NCBI GenBank assembly: GCA_022822245.1
Contig: JAJECB010000287.1
Span: forward strand, 1 to 26,633
From: Gammaproteobacteria bacterium
Lineage (GTDB): Bacteria > Pseudomonadota > Gammaproteobacteria > HK1
Length of the DNA stretch: 26,633 bases
Reading direction: 5' to 3'
A model generated the notes under the pieces. That model ran no database searches, had not been told where the DNA came from, and worked only from the letters and a program-made list of their open reading frames with translations. Each line of letters opens with the position of its first letter. The stretch's first letter is position 1. Made by a program: the position numbers and the translations under genes. Positions 1-7,658 of the stretch are shown here, piece by piece.

Positions 1-1105
1 GCCAAAGGAGATCAAGGACCACGAGTATCGCGTGGGCCTCACGCCGGACAGCGTGAACGAGGTGGTCCTGCACGGCCACGAGGTCATCGTGGAGCACGGC
101 GCCGGAAGCGGAATCGGCGCCGACGACGCCGACTACACCGAGGTCGGCGCGACGATCGCCTCCGACGCGAAGGCGGTCTTCGAGCGGGCGGAGATGGTCG
201 TCAAGGTCAAGGAGCCCCAGCCCCACGAGCGCGCGATGCTGCGCGCGGGCCAGGTCCTCTTCACCTACCTCCACCTCGCCCCCGATCCCCGGCAGACCGC
301 AGACCTCGTCGCGAGCGGAGCGGTGTGCATCGCCTACGAGACGGTGACCTCGCCGGCCGGCGGCCTGCCCCTCCTCGCGCCGATGTCGGAGGTGGCCGGC
401 CGGCTCTCGATCCAGGCCGCCGCCCATGCCCTGGAACGGGTGAACGGGGGGAAGGGAATCCTGCTCGGCGGCGTCCCGGGAGTCCTCCCGGCCAAGGTCG
501 TCATCATCGGGGGCGGCGTGGTCGGAACCCACGCCGCGCCCAACGCGATGGGGATGGGCGCCGACACGTGGGCCATCGACCGCTCCGCCGAGGCGCTCAA
601 GGCGCTGTGGCGCCAGTTCGGGCGCCCGCTCGACACCGTGTACTCGACCCGTACCGCCGTCGATCGACACGTCACCGACGCGGACGTGGTGATCGGCGGG
701 GTGCTCATCCCGGGTGCGGCCGCGCCGAAGCTCGTCACCGCCGACATGATCCGCCGCATGAAGCCGGGCTCGGTGGTCGTCGACGTCGCCATCGACCAGG
801 GCGGCTGCATCGAGACCTCGCATCCGACGACCCACAGCGATCCGACCTTCATCGTCGACGACGTGGTCCACTACTGCGTCGCGAACATGCCGGGCGCGGT
901 GCCGCGGACCTCCACGTTCGCCCTCAACAACGCGACCCTGCCCCACGTGCTCACCCTCGCGAACAAGGGCTACCGCCGGGCCCTCGCCGACGATCCGCAT
1001 CTGCGGAACGGCCTCAACGTGCACGCCGGGGAAGTCACGTGCCGGGAGGTGGCGAGCGCTCTCGGCTACGAGTACCGACCCGCGCTGGAAGCGCTCGCCG
1101 CGTAG
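1..1105 (+). CDS. ald: Alanine dehydrogenase (5' end cut by window edge)
   Basis: Catalyses reversible NAD-dependent deamination of L-alanine to pyruvate and ammonia in the cytoplasm. The reading frame is open from base 2 with [18 protein letters not shown], the family's N-terminal signature, so only about five residues are missing. Family motifs present include VKVKEP (pyruvate-binding Lys), FTYLHLA (catalytic His), MSEVAGR, a Rossmann glycine motif [10 protein letters not shown] and the C-terminal [16 protein letters not shown]. About 367 residues are visible, matching a usual length near 371. The GTG at 32 is an internal Val codon, not the start. It converges on the next gene with 61 bp between the stops. 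Any promoter lies outside the window. Identification is secure; the direction used in the cell is not visible. Confidence 0.95.
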   Translation, partial: PKEIKDHEYRVGLTPDSVNEVVLHGHEVIVEHGAGSGIGADDADYTEVGATIASDAKAVFERAEMVVKVKEPQPHERAMLRAGQVLFTYLHLAPDPRQTADLVASGAVCIAYETVTSPAGGLPLLAPMSEVAGRLSIQAAAHALERVNGGKGILLGGVPGVLPAKVVIIGGGVVGTHAAPNAMGMGADTWAIDRSAEALKALWRQFGRPLDTVYSTRTAVDRHVTDADVVIGGVLIPGAAAPKLVTADMIRRMKPGSVVVDVAIDQGGCIETSHPTTHSDPTFIVDDVVHYCVANMPGAVPRTSTFALNNATLPHVLTLANKGYRRALADDPHLRNGLNVHAGEVTCREVASALGYEYRPALEALAA

Positions 1106-1166
1106 GTCGCGGACCCGGGATCGCGGGTGCGGGGAAGGAGGCCCGGGCGGGCGGACCGGACCCGCT

Positions 1167-2081
1167 TCATCCGCCCCAGCGGAGCACGACCGGATCAAGC
1201 GGGCGGACGAGCTCCATCAGCCCCGCCCGCACCTCCGGGGCAAGCGGCCCGAGGGGCGCCCGCACGTGGTCCGACCGAATCACGCCCCCCTCCTTCATGA
1301 CCGCCTTGCACGCGCGAAGCCCGCCCTGGCGGTTCTCGAAGTTGATGAGGGGGAGGACGCGGGCGTACGCGGCGGCGGCCGCGTCCCGCCGCCCTTCGCG
1401 GTGCGCCGCCACGATGGGCTTGAGGAGGTCCGGAACGAGGGCGCTCGGCATCGTGCCGGTCGCCCCCGCGTCGAGGTCCGCGAGCAGGGTGATGGCCTCT
1501 TCGCCGTCGAACGGACCTTCGATCGCCTCGCCGCCTGCCGCGATGAGCCCGCGGAGCTTGGCCGCGGTCTGGGGGGTCTCGATCTTGAAGTAGGCGACCG
1601 CGTCGAGCTCGCGGGCGAGCCGGGCGAGGAACGGCACGCTCATCTCCACTCCCGAGAGCGGTGCATCCTGCACCATGATCGGAAGGCCGGCCTCCCCCGC
1701 CCGGGCGAACTGCTCGCGCGTCTGCTCCTGCGTCCCCTTGAGCGCGGCACCGTGGTAGGGGGGCATCAGCATCACCATCGACGCACCGATCTCGGCCGCC
1801 CTCCGGCACCGCCCGACGACGATCCGGGTCGAGAAGTGGGAGGCGGCGACGATGACCGGGACGCGGCCCGCGACGTGCTCGAGACAGAGCCGGGCAAGGG
1901 TCTCGCGCTCTTCGTCGGAGAGCAGGAACTGCTCGGAGTAGTTCGCGAGGATGCAAAGCCCGTCCGATCCCTGGTCGACCATGCAGTCGATCGCCCGCTT
2001 CTGGCCCTCGAGGTCGAGCTCCCCGTCCTCGGTGAAGATGGTCGGCACCACCGGCCAGACCCCGCGATACGGCCTTTCCAT
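1167..2081 (-). CDS. DapA-family aldolase/dehydratase, probable L-2-keto-3-deoxyarabonate dehydratase
   Basis: This is a 304-residue TIM-barrel protein of the dihydrodipicolinate synthase family. The Schiff-base lysine is K166 in YFKIETP. The blocks [55 protein letters not shown] and the ending LDPVVLRW are those I associate with L-2-keto-3-deoxyarabonate dehydratase, which makes alpha-ketoglutarate semialdehyde in non-phosphorylative arabinose catabolism. I assign that function from remembered family sequence, so the exact substrate is less certain than the fold. The start at 2081 is chosen because a purine-rich site (aggagcagg) sits directly before the ATG. The frame stays open upstream, but that part runs into the palindromic repeat. 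No other arabinose genes adjoin it. Confidence 0.85.
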   Translation of the reverse strand: MERPYRGVWPVVPTIFTEDGELDLEGQKRAIDCMVDQGSDGLCILANYSEQFLLSDEERETLARLCLEHVAGRVPVIVAASHFSTRIVVGRCRRAAEIGASMVMLMPPYHGAALKGTQEQTREQFARAGEAGLPIMVQDAPLSGVEMSVPFLARLARELDAVAYFKIETPQTAAKLRGLIAAGGEAIEGPFDGEEAITLLADLDAGATGTMPSALVPDLLKPIVAAHREGRRDAAAAAYARVLPLINFENRQGGLRACKAVMKEGGVIRSDHVRAPLGPLAPEVRAGLMELVRPLDPVVLRWGG

Positions 2082-2149
2082 CCTGCTCCTCTCCTTCCGT
2101 TCGAGATCCGGTCCCCGGGCCGCCGCCGCGCGCCCGCTGGGGTACCCTG

Positions 2150-2339
2150 GCCCGGAAATCTCACCAACTTTCGTCGCGAGGGCGTCGAGACGGCGCTGTG
2201 ACTGGCCGCACGGACCGAAAGAGCGCATTCGCGCTGCTGAAGGCGTAGCCTCCACTACGTCGAAGCGGCTTGAGGGAGTACGGCCAGTCACAGCGCATGG
2301 ATCGGCGTCCGCAGCAGAAAGTTGGTGAGATTTCCGGGC
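2150..2339. repeat. Long palindromic element, unit A
   Basis: The outer arms 2150-2172 and 2317-2339 are 23-nt perfect inverted repeats. An inner stem pairs 2193-2208 with 2281-2296 (16 nt, perfect). Between them 2182-2188 (gcgtcga) pairs with 2302-2308 (tcggcgt) if G-U pairs are allowed. The apical part holds small hairpins such as agcgc-attc-gcgct near 2222-2235 and cgtag/ctacg at 2234-2249. The whole element would fold into one rod about 190 nt long. It has no convincing protein: short frames run through it, but they simply read the palindrome. It is adjacent to unit B, which has the same architecture. It could be a REP or MITE-like mobile repeat, or a structured RNA. I cannot name a family. 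Confidence 0.88.
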
Positions 2340-2536
2340 TTAACCGCAATATTTCACCGATGTTCGTCGCGAGGGCGCCAAGATGCTTGTGGTAGTGGGC
2401 CGCACGGACCGAAAGACGCTGAAGGCGTAGCCTACACTAGCGCTGCGCGCTGTCGAAGCGGGTTTCGGGAGTACGGCCCGCTACCGCGAGCAGATTGGTG
2501 TCCGCAGCAGGACATCGGTGAAATATTGCGGTTAAG
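2339..2536. repeat. Long palindromic element, unit B (diverged sister of unit A)
   Basis: The outer arms 2339-2363 and 2512-2536 are 25-nt perfect inverted repeats. The inner stem pairs 2384-2402 with 2474-2492 over 19 positions, of which three are T/G positions that would be G-U pairs in RNA read from the plus strand. The connecting stem gcgccaa/ttggtgt is also complete with two G-U pairs. Unit B shares the unpaired segments cgtcgcgaggg, cacggaccgaaaga, gaaggcgtagcct, gtcgaagcgg and tccgcagcag with unit A, while the stem sequences differ. The rest of the pta leader (2537-2618) shows no clear promoter. The unit touches unit A with no spacer. Confidence 0.88.
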
Positions 2537-2618
2537 GATACGATGCTCCCCGGCGACCCGGACTCCCCGATATCGTAGACGGCGGACGCCGCTCCTCGCG
2601 CGAGGCTGGCCACCATTC

Positions 2619-3593
2619 ATGGACATCATCGAGCGACTCGTCGACCGCGCGAAGGCGCACCCCCGGTGCGTGGCCCTGCCGGAGGGCGGCGATACGAGGA
2701 TCCTTCGCGCCGCAAGCCGCCTCCGTGACGGGGGCATCGCCCGTCCCCTGCTCGTCGGCGAGCGCACGGAGCTCGAAGCGGCCGCGGACGAGGCCGGAGT
2801 CTCCCTGGACGGAATCGAGAGCGTTTCGCCCGCGGCGAGCGAAGCGCTCGACGGGTACGCGGCGCTCTACGTGGAAGGCCGCCCGCGGACGGGCGAGCGG
2901 GTGGCGAGGCGGCTCCTCGCGAGGCCGCTCTTCTTCGCCGCGATGGCGGTGCGGGCGGGCGACGCGGACGCGCTCGTCGCGGGAGCGAACCAGCCGACGG
3001 CCCGCGTGATCGAGGCCGGGCTGATGTCGGTGGGCCTCGCGAACGGCATCACGAACCCCTCGAGCTTCTTCCTCATCGTTCCCCCGGGCGGCGGCGAAGC
3101 CCTCGTGTTCGCGGACTGCGCGGTCAACGTCGACCCCGGTCCGGAGGCGCTCGCGGATATCGCGATCGTTTCGTCGAAGAGCGCCGAGCGCCTCCTCGGG
3201 GTTGTCCCGCGGGTCGCGCTGCTGTCGTTCTCGACCCACGGCAGCGCCCGCCACGAGCGGGTCGAGAGGGTTCGGCGGGCGGTGGAAATCGTCCGCGCCC
3301 GCGCCCCGGACCTTGCCGTCGACGGCGAGCTCCAGGCCGACGCCGCCCTCGTGCCGAGGGTCGCGGAGACCAAGCTCGCGCGCCCGAGCGAGGTCGCGGG
3401 GCGGGCCAACGTCCTCGTGTTCCCGGACCTCGACGCCGGCAACATCGGCTACAAGCTCTGCGAGCACGTGGGCGGTGCCCGCGCGATCGGACCCTTCCTC
3501 CAGGGCTTCGCCCGCCCCGTGTGCGACCTCTCCCGGGGCGCGACGGTGGAGGACGTGGTGGCGGCGGCCGCGATCAGCGCGGCGATGGCCTGA
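2619..3593 (+). CDS. pta: Phosphate acetyltransferase
   Basis: This 324-residue protein of the phosphate acetyl/butyryl-transferase family interconverts acetyl-CoA plus phosphate and acetyl phosphate plus CoA. Recognisable stretches are [16 protein letters not shown] near the N-terminus, a NPSSFFLIV block, [20 protein letters not shown] and [17 protein letters not shown] in the C-terminal half. The length fits the short single-domain form without the N-terminal regulatory domain of E. coli Pta. The ATG at 2619 begins the first conserved helix. The upstream Shine-Dalgarno is weak (gagg, about 13 nt away), and longer in-frame starts run back into the palindromes. No acetate kinase gene is adjacent. 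The gene converges on citrate synthase with only 30 bp between the stops. Confidence 0.92.
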   Translation: MDIIERLVDRAKAHPRCVALPEGGDTRILRAASRLRDGGIARPLLVGERTELEAAADEAGVSLDGIESVSPAASEALDGYAALYVEGRPRTGERVARRLLARPLFFAAMAVRAGDADALVAGANQPTARVIEAGLMSVGLANGITNPSSFFLIVPPGGGEALVFADCAVNVDPGPEALADIAIVSSKSAERLLGVVPRVALLSFSTHGSARHERVERVRRAVEIVRARAPDLAVDGELQADAALVPRVAETKLARPSEVAGRANVLVFPDLDAGNIGYKLCEHVGGARAIGPFLQGFARPVCDLSRGATVEDVVAAAAISAAMA

Positions 3594-3623
3594 ACCGCCA
3601 GGCCCCCTCCCCCGCGGCGTGCC

Positions 3624-4766
3624 TCAGCCGCGCGCCTCGATCGGCACGTACTCCCGGGCGTCAGGGCCGGTATAGAGGAGACGCGGGCGAATGAGGATGT
3701 TGTTCCCGAGCTGCTCCATCGCCTGCACCGTCCACCCCGGGATCCGGCCGATGGCGAAGATCGGGACGAACAGCTCCTCGGGGATCCCGTGCAGGTAGTA
3801 GACGACCCCGGCGTAGAAGTCGACGTTCACGTTCACCCCATGCCGCGCGTAGGGGCGCATCGCCTCGACGAGGGCCTCCAGGATCTCGTACCAGTGCGGC
3901 TGGCCCATCTCCTCGGAGAGGCGCTTCACCCCTTCGCGCATGTGCCGCGCCCGCGGGTCCTCGGCCCGGTAGACCCGGTGGCCGAAGCCCATGATCGGCT
4001 CGCGGGCCTTGCGCTTCTCCCGGACGTAGGCGGCCGCCCGGGACGGATCGCCGATCGCCTTCGCCATGTGCATCACGTTCTCCGCCGCCCCCCCGTGGGC
4101 GGGACCGGAGAGCGCGGCCACCGCCGCGGTGATACCGGCGTGCAGGTTGGCGTCGGTGCTGACGACGACCCTCGCGGTGAACGACGAGGCGTTCGAGCCG
4201 TGCTCGGCGTGGAGCACCATGTCGGTGTCCATCAGCGACGAGGCGTCCGCGCTCGGGGGCTCGCCCTTGAGCATGTGGAGAAAATTGGCGGCATGGCCGA
4301 GATCGGCGCTCGCCGCCACCGGGTCCCGATCCTGGCGGAGGTGGTAATGCGCGGCGACGATCATCGGCACTTGCGAGGTGAGGCGGATCCCCTTCCGCCG
4401 GGTGGCCTCGGGGGAGTTGTCTCCCGTCTCCGGGTCGTACGCGGCGAGCGCGGATACCGCGGTGCGGAGCACGTCCATTGGATGCGCATCGCGTACCGCC
4501 CGGATGATGTCGTGGATGGGGGCGGGGAGGCGCCGGGCCTCCTTCAGCGCCGCGTCGAAGGCGGCGAGCTCGGGCGCGGTCGGGAGCTCGCCGTGCAGCA
4601 GGAGGTAGGCGGTCTCCTCGAAGGACGAACGGGCCGCGAGATCGTGGATCGAGTATCCGCGATACCGGAGCTCGCCGGCTCGGCCGTCGATGAAGGTCGT
4701 GGGGGAGCGGTCGAAGCAGAGGTCCTTGAGACCGCGATGAACCTCGGGCTGATTGGTACCCGTCAT
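3624..4766 (-). CDS. gltA: Citrate synthase (short type, possibly 2-methylcitrate synthase)
   Basis: Condenses acetyl-CoA (or propionyl-CoA) with oxaloacetate. The 380-residue protein carries the three catalytic positions: H224 in GPAHGG, H263 in GFGHRVY and D316 in VNVDFYAG. The signature LHAEHGSNASSFTARVV is also present. It lacks the roughly 50-residue N-terminal domain of the hexameric, NADH-inhibited E. coli enzyme. It therefore resembles the short dimeric citrate synthases and PrpC, and sequence alone does not separate these. No prpB or prpD is near. The start MTGTNQPE at 4766 is preceded by aggag at suitable spacing. The divergent region 4767-5106 (340 bp) separates it from dksA. Confidence 0.93.
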   Translation of the reverse strand: MTGTNQPEVHRGLKDLCFDRSPTTFIDGRAGELRYRGYSIHDLAARSSFEETAYLLLHGELPTAPELAAFDAALKEARRLPAPIHDIIRAVRDAHPMDVLRTAVSALAAYDPETGDNSPEATRRKGIRLTSQVPMIVAAHYHLRQDRDPVAASADLGHAANFLHMLKGEPPSADASSLMDTDMVLHAEHGSNASSFTARVVVSTDANLHAGITAAVAALSGPAHGGAAENVMHMAKAIGDPSRAAAYVREKRKAREPIMGFGHRVYRAEDPRARHMREGVKRLSEEMGQPHWYEILEALVEAMRPYARHGVNVNVDFYAGVVYYLHGIPEELFVPIFAIGRIPGWTVQAMEQLGNNILIRPRLLYTGPDAREYVPIEARG

Positions 4767-5035
4767 GAGCCGCTCTCCTCGCCTGTCTGGCTCCCGTCGA
4801 ATGCCGCGAAGCGGCGCCCGGCCGCGCGGCCGGCGGCCGCGAAGCCGGGGCGCCTCCACGCGGAACGCGAATTCTATCCGGCGGCGCCCGGCTGGGCGTT
4901 CTCCCTCCACCCCCGGGCGCCGGCATCCCCTTGCGTGCGGTATCGGGGACGGCGGGATCGGCGCACGAGGCTCGGCGGCCCCGGCGCACCGCCGTCCCCA
5001 CGCCGGCGGGCCAACCGCTTTCGGCGAACCGGTGC

Positions 5036-5064
5036 TTGTCCGGGCGGGCCAGATCGACTACTTT
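5036..5064 (+). promoter_or_regulatory. Candidate sigma-70 promoter for dksA
   Basis: TTGTCC (5036-5041) and TACTTT (5059-5064), 17 bp apart, match four of six bases in each of the -35 and -10 consensus hexamers. Transcription would begin near 5071, about 36 nt before the chosen dksA start. This lies in the 340-bp divergent gltA/dksA region (4767-5106), which otherwise holds only GC-rich sequence with no convincing gene. In such GC-rich DNA a match this good is suggestive but unproven. I saw no clear promoter for gltA. Confidence 0.4.
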
Positions 5065-5106
5065 CCGCGCCTTCGCTCATGGGCACCGATGCCTTCGGAG
5101 ACCACC

Positions 5107-5928
5107 GTGGCAACGACCGGAAAGATGGCCGAATCATCCAGGACACGGACCGGTGGCAAGAACGCCGCCGCGCTCGCCGCCGCCGCCCGCGTCACCGAGA
5201 AGACCGCGGAGAAGAAGCCCGCCGCGGCGAGGAAGTCACCCGCGAAAGGCTCCTCCTCCCGGAAGGCCGCGGCAAAGACGGCGGCCGGTCCCAAGGCCGC
5301 CGCGCGCCCGTCGAAGTCCGGAACCACGAGCGGAAAGAAGCCGGCCGCCGCCGCGAAAGGGAAGACGGCGGCAAAGGCCGGAACCGGCCCGAAGGCACGG
5401 GCGTCGAGGGCGCGGACCGATCCCGCCCGCGCATCGAAGTCGGCCGGCAAGGCCGCCGCCCCGCAAGCTCCGAAAGCGGCCGCCCCGGCCGCACCGGCCC
5501 CGGCCGCGCCCGCCCCGCCCCCGGACCTGCCCGAAGGCTACGTGCCGAACGGGGACGAGGAATACATGGGGCCCCTCCAGACCGAGTACTTCCGCCGCAA
5601 GCTCATCGACTGGCGGCAGGCGCTTCTCGACGAGTCCGAGCAGACCCTCGAATCGATGCGGGACCAGCAGCGCGAGGTGAGCGACGAGGCGGAGCGGGCG
5701 AGCCGCGAGACCGAGATGAGCTTCGAGCTTCGCACCCGGGACCGCTACCGCAAGCTCATCCGCAAGATCAACGAGGCGCTCGACCGCATCGAGGACGGGA
5801 GCTACGGGTTCTGCGAGGAGACGGGGGACCCGATCGGGCTCGGTCGCCTGGAGGCCCGGCCCATCGCGACCCTCTCGGTCGAGGCGCAGGAGCGCCGGGA
5901 GATGCTGGAGCGCCAGTACCGGCCCTGA
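5107..5928 (+). CDS. dksA: DksA-type RNA polymerase-binding regulator with long Lys/Ala/Pro-rich N-terminus
   Basis: DksA enters the secondary channel of RNA polymerase and with ppGpp controls rRNA and amino-acid promoters. The last roughly 135 residues are the complete DksA fold: EEYMGPLQTEYFRRKL, the coiled coil, SFELRTRDRYRKLIRKINEAL, and the finger CEETGDPIGLGRLEARP. The finger keeps one cysteine where E. coli has four, as is usual in alphaproteobacteria. Aligned to remembered E. coli DksA without gaps, the coiled-coil tip reads DEAERAS, so Asp74 is Glu and Ala76 is kept. About 135 residues before this are low-complexity, with AAAK/KPAAA-like runs resembling bacterial histone-H1 tails, then an Ala-Pro linker. 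I chose GTG 5107 because GGAG lies 6 nt before it. ATG 5089 is in frame but has no Shine-Dalgarno. Confidence 0.9.
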   Translation: MATTGKMAESSRTRTGGKNAAALAAAARVTEKTAEKKPAAARKSPAKGSSSRKAAAKTAAGPKAAARPSKSGTTSGKKPAAAAKGKTAAKAGTGPKARASRARTDPARASKSAGKAAAPQAPKAAAPAAPAPAAPAPPPDLPEGYVPNGDEEYMGPLQTEYFRRKLIDWRQALLDESEQTLESMRDQQREVSDEAERASRETEMSFELRTRDRYRKLIRKINEALDRIEDGSYGFCEETGDPIGLGRLEARPIATLSVEAQERREMLERQYRP

Positions 5929-6007
5929 ACCGCGGGGCTCGGCTCTTCCCTCCGACCCCGATTTCCGCGATTCCCGATTACGCGCGCCCGGCGGGCGCCG
6001 CCGCTGG

Positions 6008-7597
6008 TCAGGCCGGCAGAGGCCGGTCGCGGTCGTGGTCGACGATGCAGAAGAACCCGAAGGGCTCTTCGGTCTCGTTGCGAAGCTGATGCGTCTCGAG
6101 CGGCGGGAGGTAGGCCACGTCGTTCGGCCGCACCACCACTTCCCGGTTCCCCGTCACCAGCCGCCCTTCCCCCCGGGCCCCGATGATGATGTGGGGATGG
6201 ACGTGCCGCTCGCGGCTCGTATGCCCGCCCGCCTCCACCTCGAAGTAGCGGAGATCGGTCCGGGTCGTCTCCCCGAAACGCCCCACCAGCTCGACCCGGC
6301 GGACCCCCCGGAACGGGGGAACGTCCGCATCCGCGGCGGCCGTCTTGTAGGGGGAGCTCTCGCGCCCATCCCATTCGAATTCCGGCCGGAAGGGCAGGAA
6401 TACGGGCTCGGCCGGCGGCTCCTCCCGGTCCGCGGGATCGACGCGATGCGCCGGGAAGCACCCCGCGATGCGTTCCGCGAATGCCCGGGTCCCGTCCTCG
6501 AGCCGCGGCGCGTGGCCCAGCAGGGCGCCGCCGACGAGCAGGACCACGTCCGCGCCGTACTCGGTGCACACCGCCTCGATCCCGTCGAACTGGAGGCCGC
6601 CGGCGGGACACGGCCACGCGGGGGCCAGCTCGCCGAGGGGGGCGGCGAGGCGCTCCCGGATCGCGCCGCACGTGCGTGCGTCGAATCCGAAACGGCCCCT
6701 CGCATCCGGGAACACCGAAACATCGACCCCGGCGAGCCGGAAGAGGGTCCCGAACACGAGCGGCAGGTTCATCCCGCGCGCGAGCCCGCCGGTGAGGCTC
6801 GGATGCCCCATGAGCACGAGCCCGTGACGCGCCGCGAGGGCCCGCACCGCGTCGAGGCCGAGGACCGCCGGGCAGAGCAGGACGCCCCGAAGCCCGGCCG
6901 CCCGCACGAGGTCGAAATGGAGGTCGATCGACTCGAGCGGCGCCGACACGAGCGGGAAGTAGAGGCAGTTCCGGCCCGTGCGGGCGTTCGCGTCCCCCAC
7001 CGCGTCCCGGCACCGAAGCACCCGCTCGCGGAATTCCCCGAAGCCGGACACGAGATTCTGATCGTCCTTGACGAGGTCACCGCCGCCGAGGGCGAACTCG
7101 CCCGCGATGCGGGCGTACTCCGTCACCTCGAGACCGCGCGGCTTGAGCGCGGTGGCGAGCAGGGGTCTCCCCCGGACCCCGGTCAGCCGCCGCAGTCCCT
7201 CGATGCCGAACCGCGGCCCCGCGAACTCCGCGACCACCGCGGACGGGAGCGAGAAGTCCGCGAGCTCAACGTCCGGATAGAGCGAGACATTGCCGTACAG
7301 GAGGTTGAGAAGTTGCGGGAGCTGGCCGTTCGCGAGCTCTCCCGAATAGCTGATGGTGACCCGATGGGAGGGGGCAGCCCTCGTCCCGGGCGAAGGCCGA
7401 TCGTCCCCGGCCGCGGGGTCCCGGGGCGAGATGGTCTCCACCCGCCCGAGCACCCGCTCGCAAACCACGGGGTCCGTGACCAGGGCGGGCGGGAGCTCCA
7501 CCGTCTGCTCGTAGGCGATGCGACGGGCGAGGTCGGCCACCTCGTCCGGAGTCGATCGGACCTCGTACGTCGCAAGGATCCGATCGGAGTCGCTCAT
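6008..7597 (-). CDS. RuBisCO-like protein (form IV) fused to a C-terminal cupin
   Basis: This 529-residue protein has two parts. Residues 1 to about 385 form a RuBisCO large-subunit-like domain. K152 in ALKP matches RuBisCO Lys175, and K177/D179 in GGDLVKDDQ match Lys201 and Asp203. Glu204 is replaced by Q180, the loop-6 lysine is absent, and Ser379 is Ala in AGG (332-334), so CO2 fixation is not expected. After a linker, residues about 425-529 form a cupin with metal-ligand candidates H465, H467, H469 and H503 (PLETHQLRN). In Rhodospirillum rubrum a RuBisCO-like isomerase and a separate cupin act in sequence in methylthioadenosine salvage to isoprenoid precursors. A comparable two-step role here is inference. 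Oxo-isoapionate-phosphate decarboxylases are another family possibility. It lies 61 bp downstream of the sulfotransferase gene, same strand. Confidence 0.85.
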   Translation of the reverse strand: MSDSDRILATYEVRSTPDEVADLARRIAYEQTVELPPALVTDPVVCERVLGRVETISPRDPAAGDDRPSPGTRAAPSHRVTISYSGELANGQLPQLLNLLYGNVSLYPDVELADFSLPSAVVAEFAGPRFGIEGLRRLTGVRGRPLLATALKPRGLEVTEYARIAGEFALGGGDLVKDDQNLVSGFGEFRERVLRCRDAVGDANARTGRNCLYFPLVSAPLESIDLHFDLVRAAGLRGVLLCPAVLGLDAVRALAARHGLVLMGHPSLTGGLARGMNLPLVFGTLFRLAGVDVSVFPDARGRFGFDARTCGAIRERLAAPLGELAPAWPCPAGGLQFDGIEAVCTEYGADVVLLVGGALLGHAPRLEDGTRAFAERIAGCFPAHRVDPADREEPPAEPVFLPFRPEFEWDGRESSPYKTAAADADVPPFRGVRRVELVGRFGETTRTDLRYFEVEAGGHTSRERHVHPHIIIGARGEGRLVTGNREVVVRPNDVAYLPPLETHQLRNETEEPFGFFCIVDHDRDRPLPA

Positions 7598-7658
7598 CGC
7601 AGGTTCGCGGGTTCGCTCACCGGCCCATTGTAAGAGCGAAGGGGCGTGTCGGCGCCCT

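Noticed and set aside
2161..2349. Short open frames inside the palindromes (both strands)
   Set aside because: They read the inverted repeat itself, have no ribosome site and change with the stem sequence.
5984..5998. gcgccc-ggc-gggcgc hairpin between dksA and the RuBisCO-like gene
   Set aside because: A 3-nt loop and no T-run on either side; too common in DNA this rich in GC to call a terminator.
3789..6089. Very long plus-strand frame across citrate synthase and dksA
   Set aside because: It lies antisense or out of frame to two well-supported genes and is a by-product of high GC.
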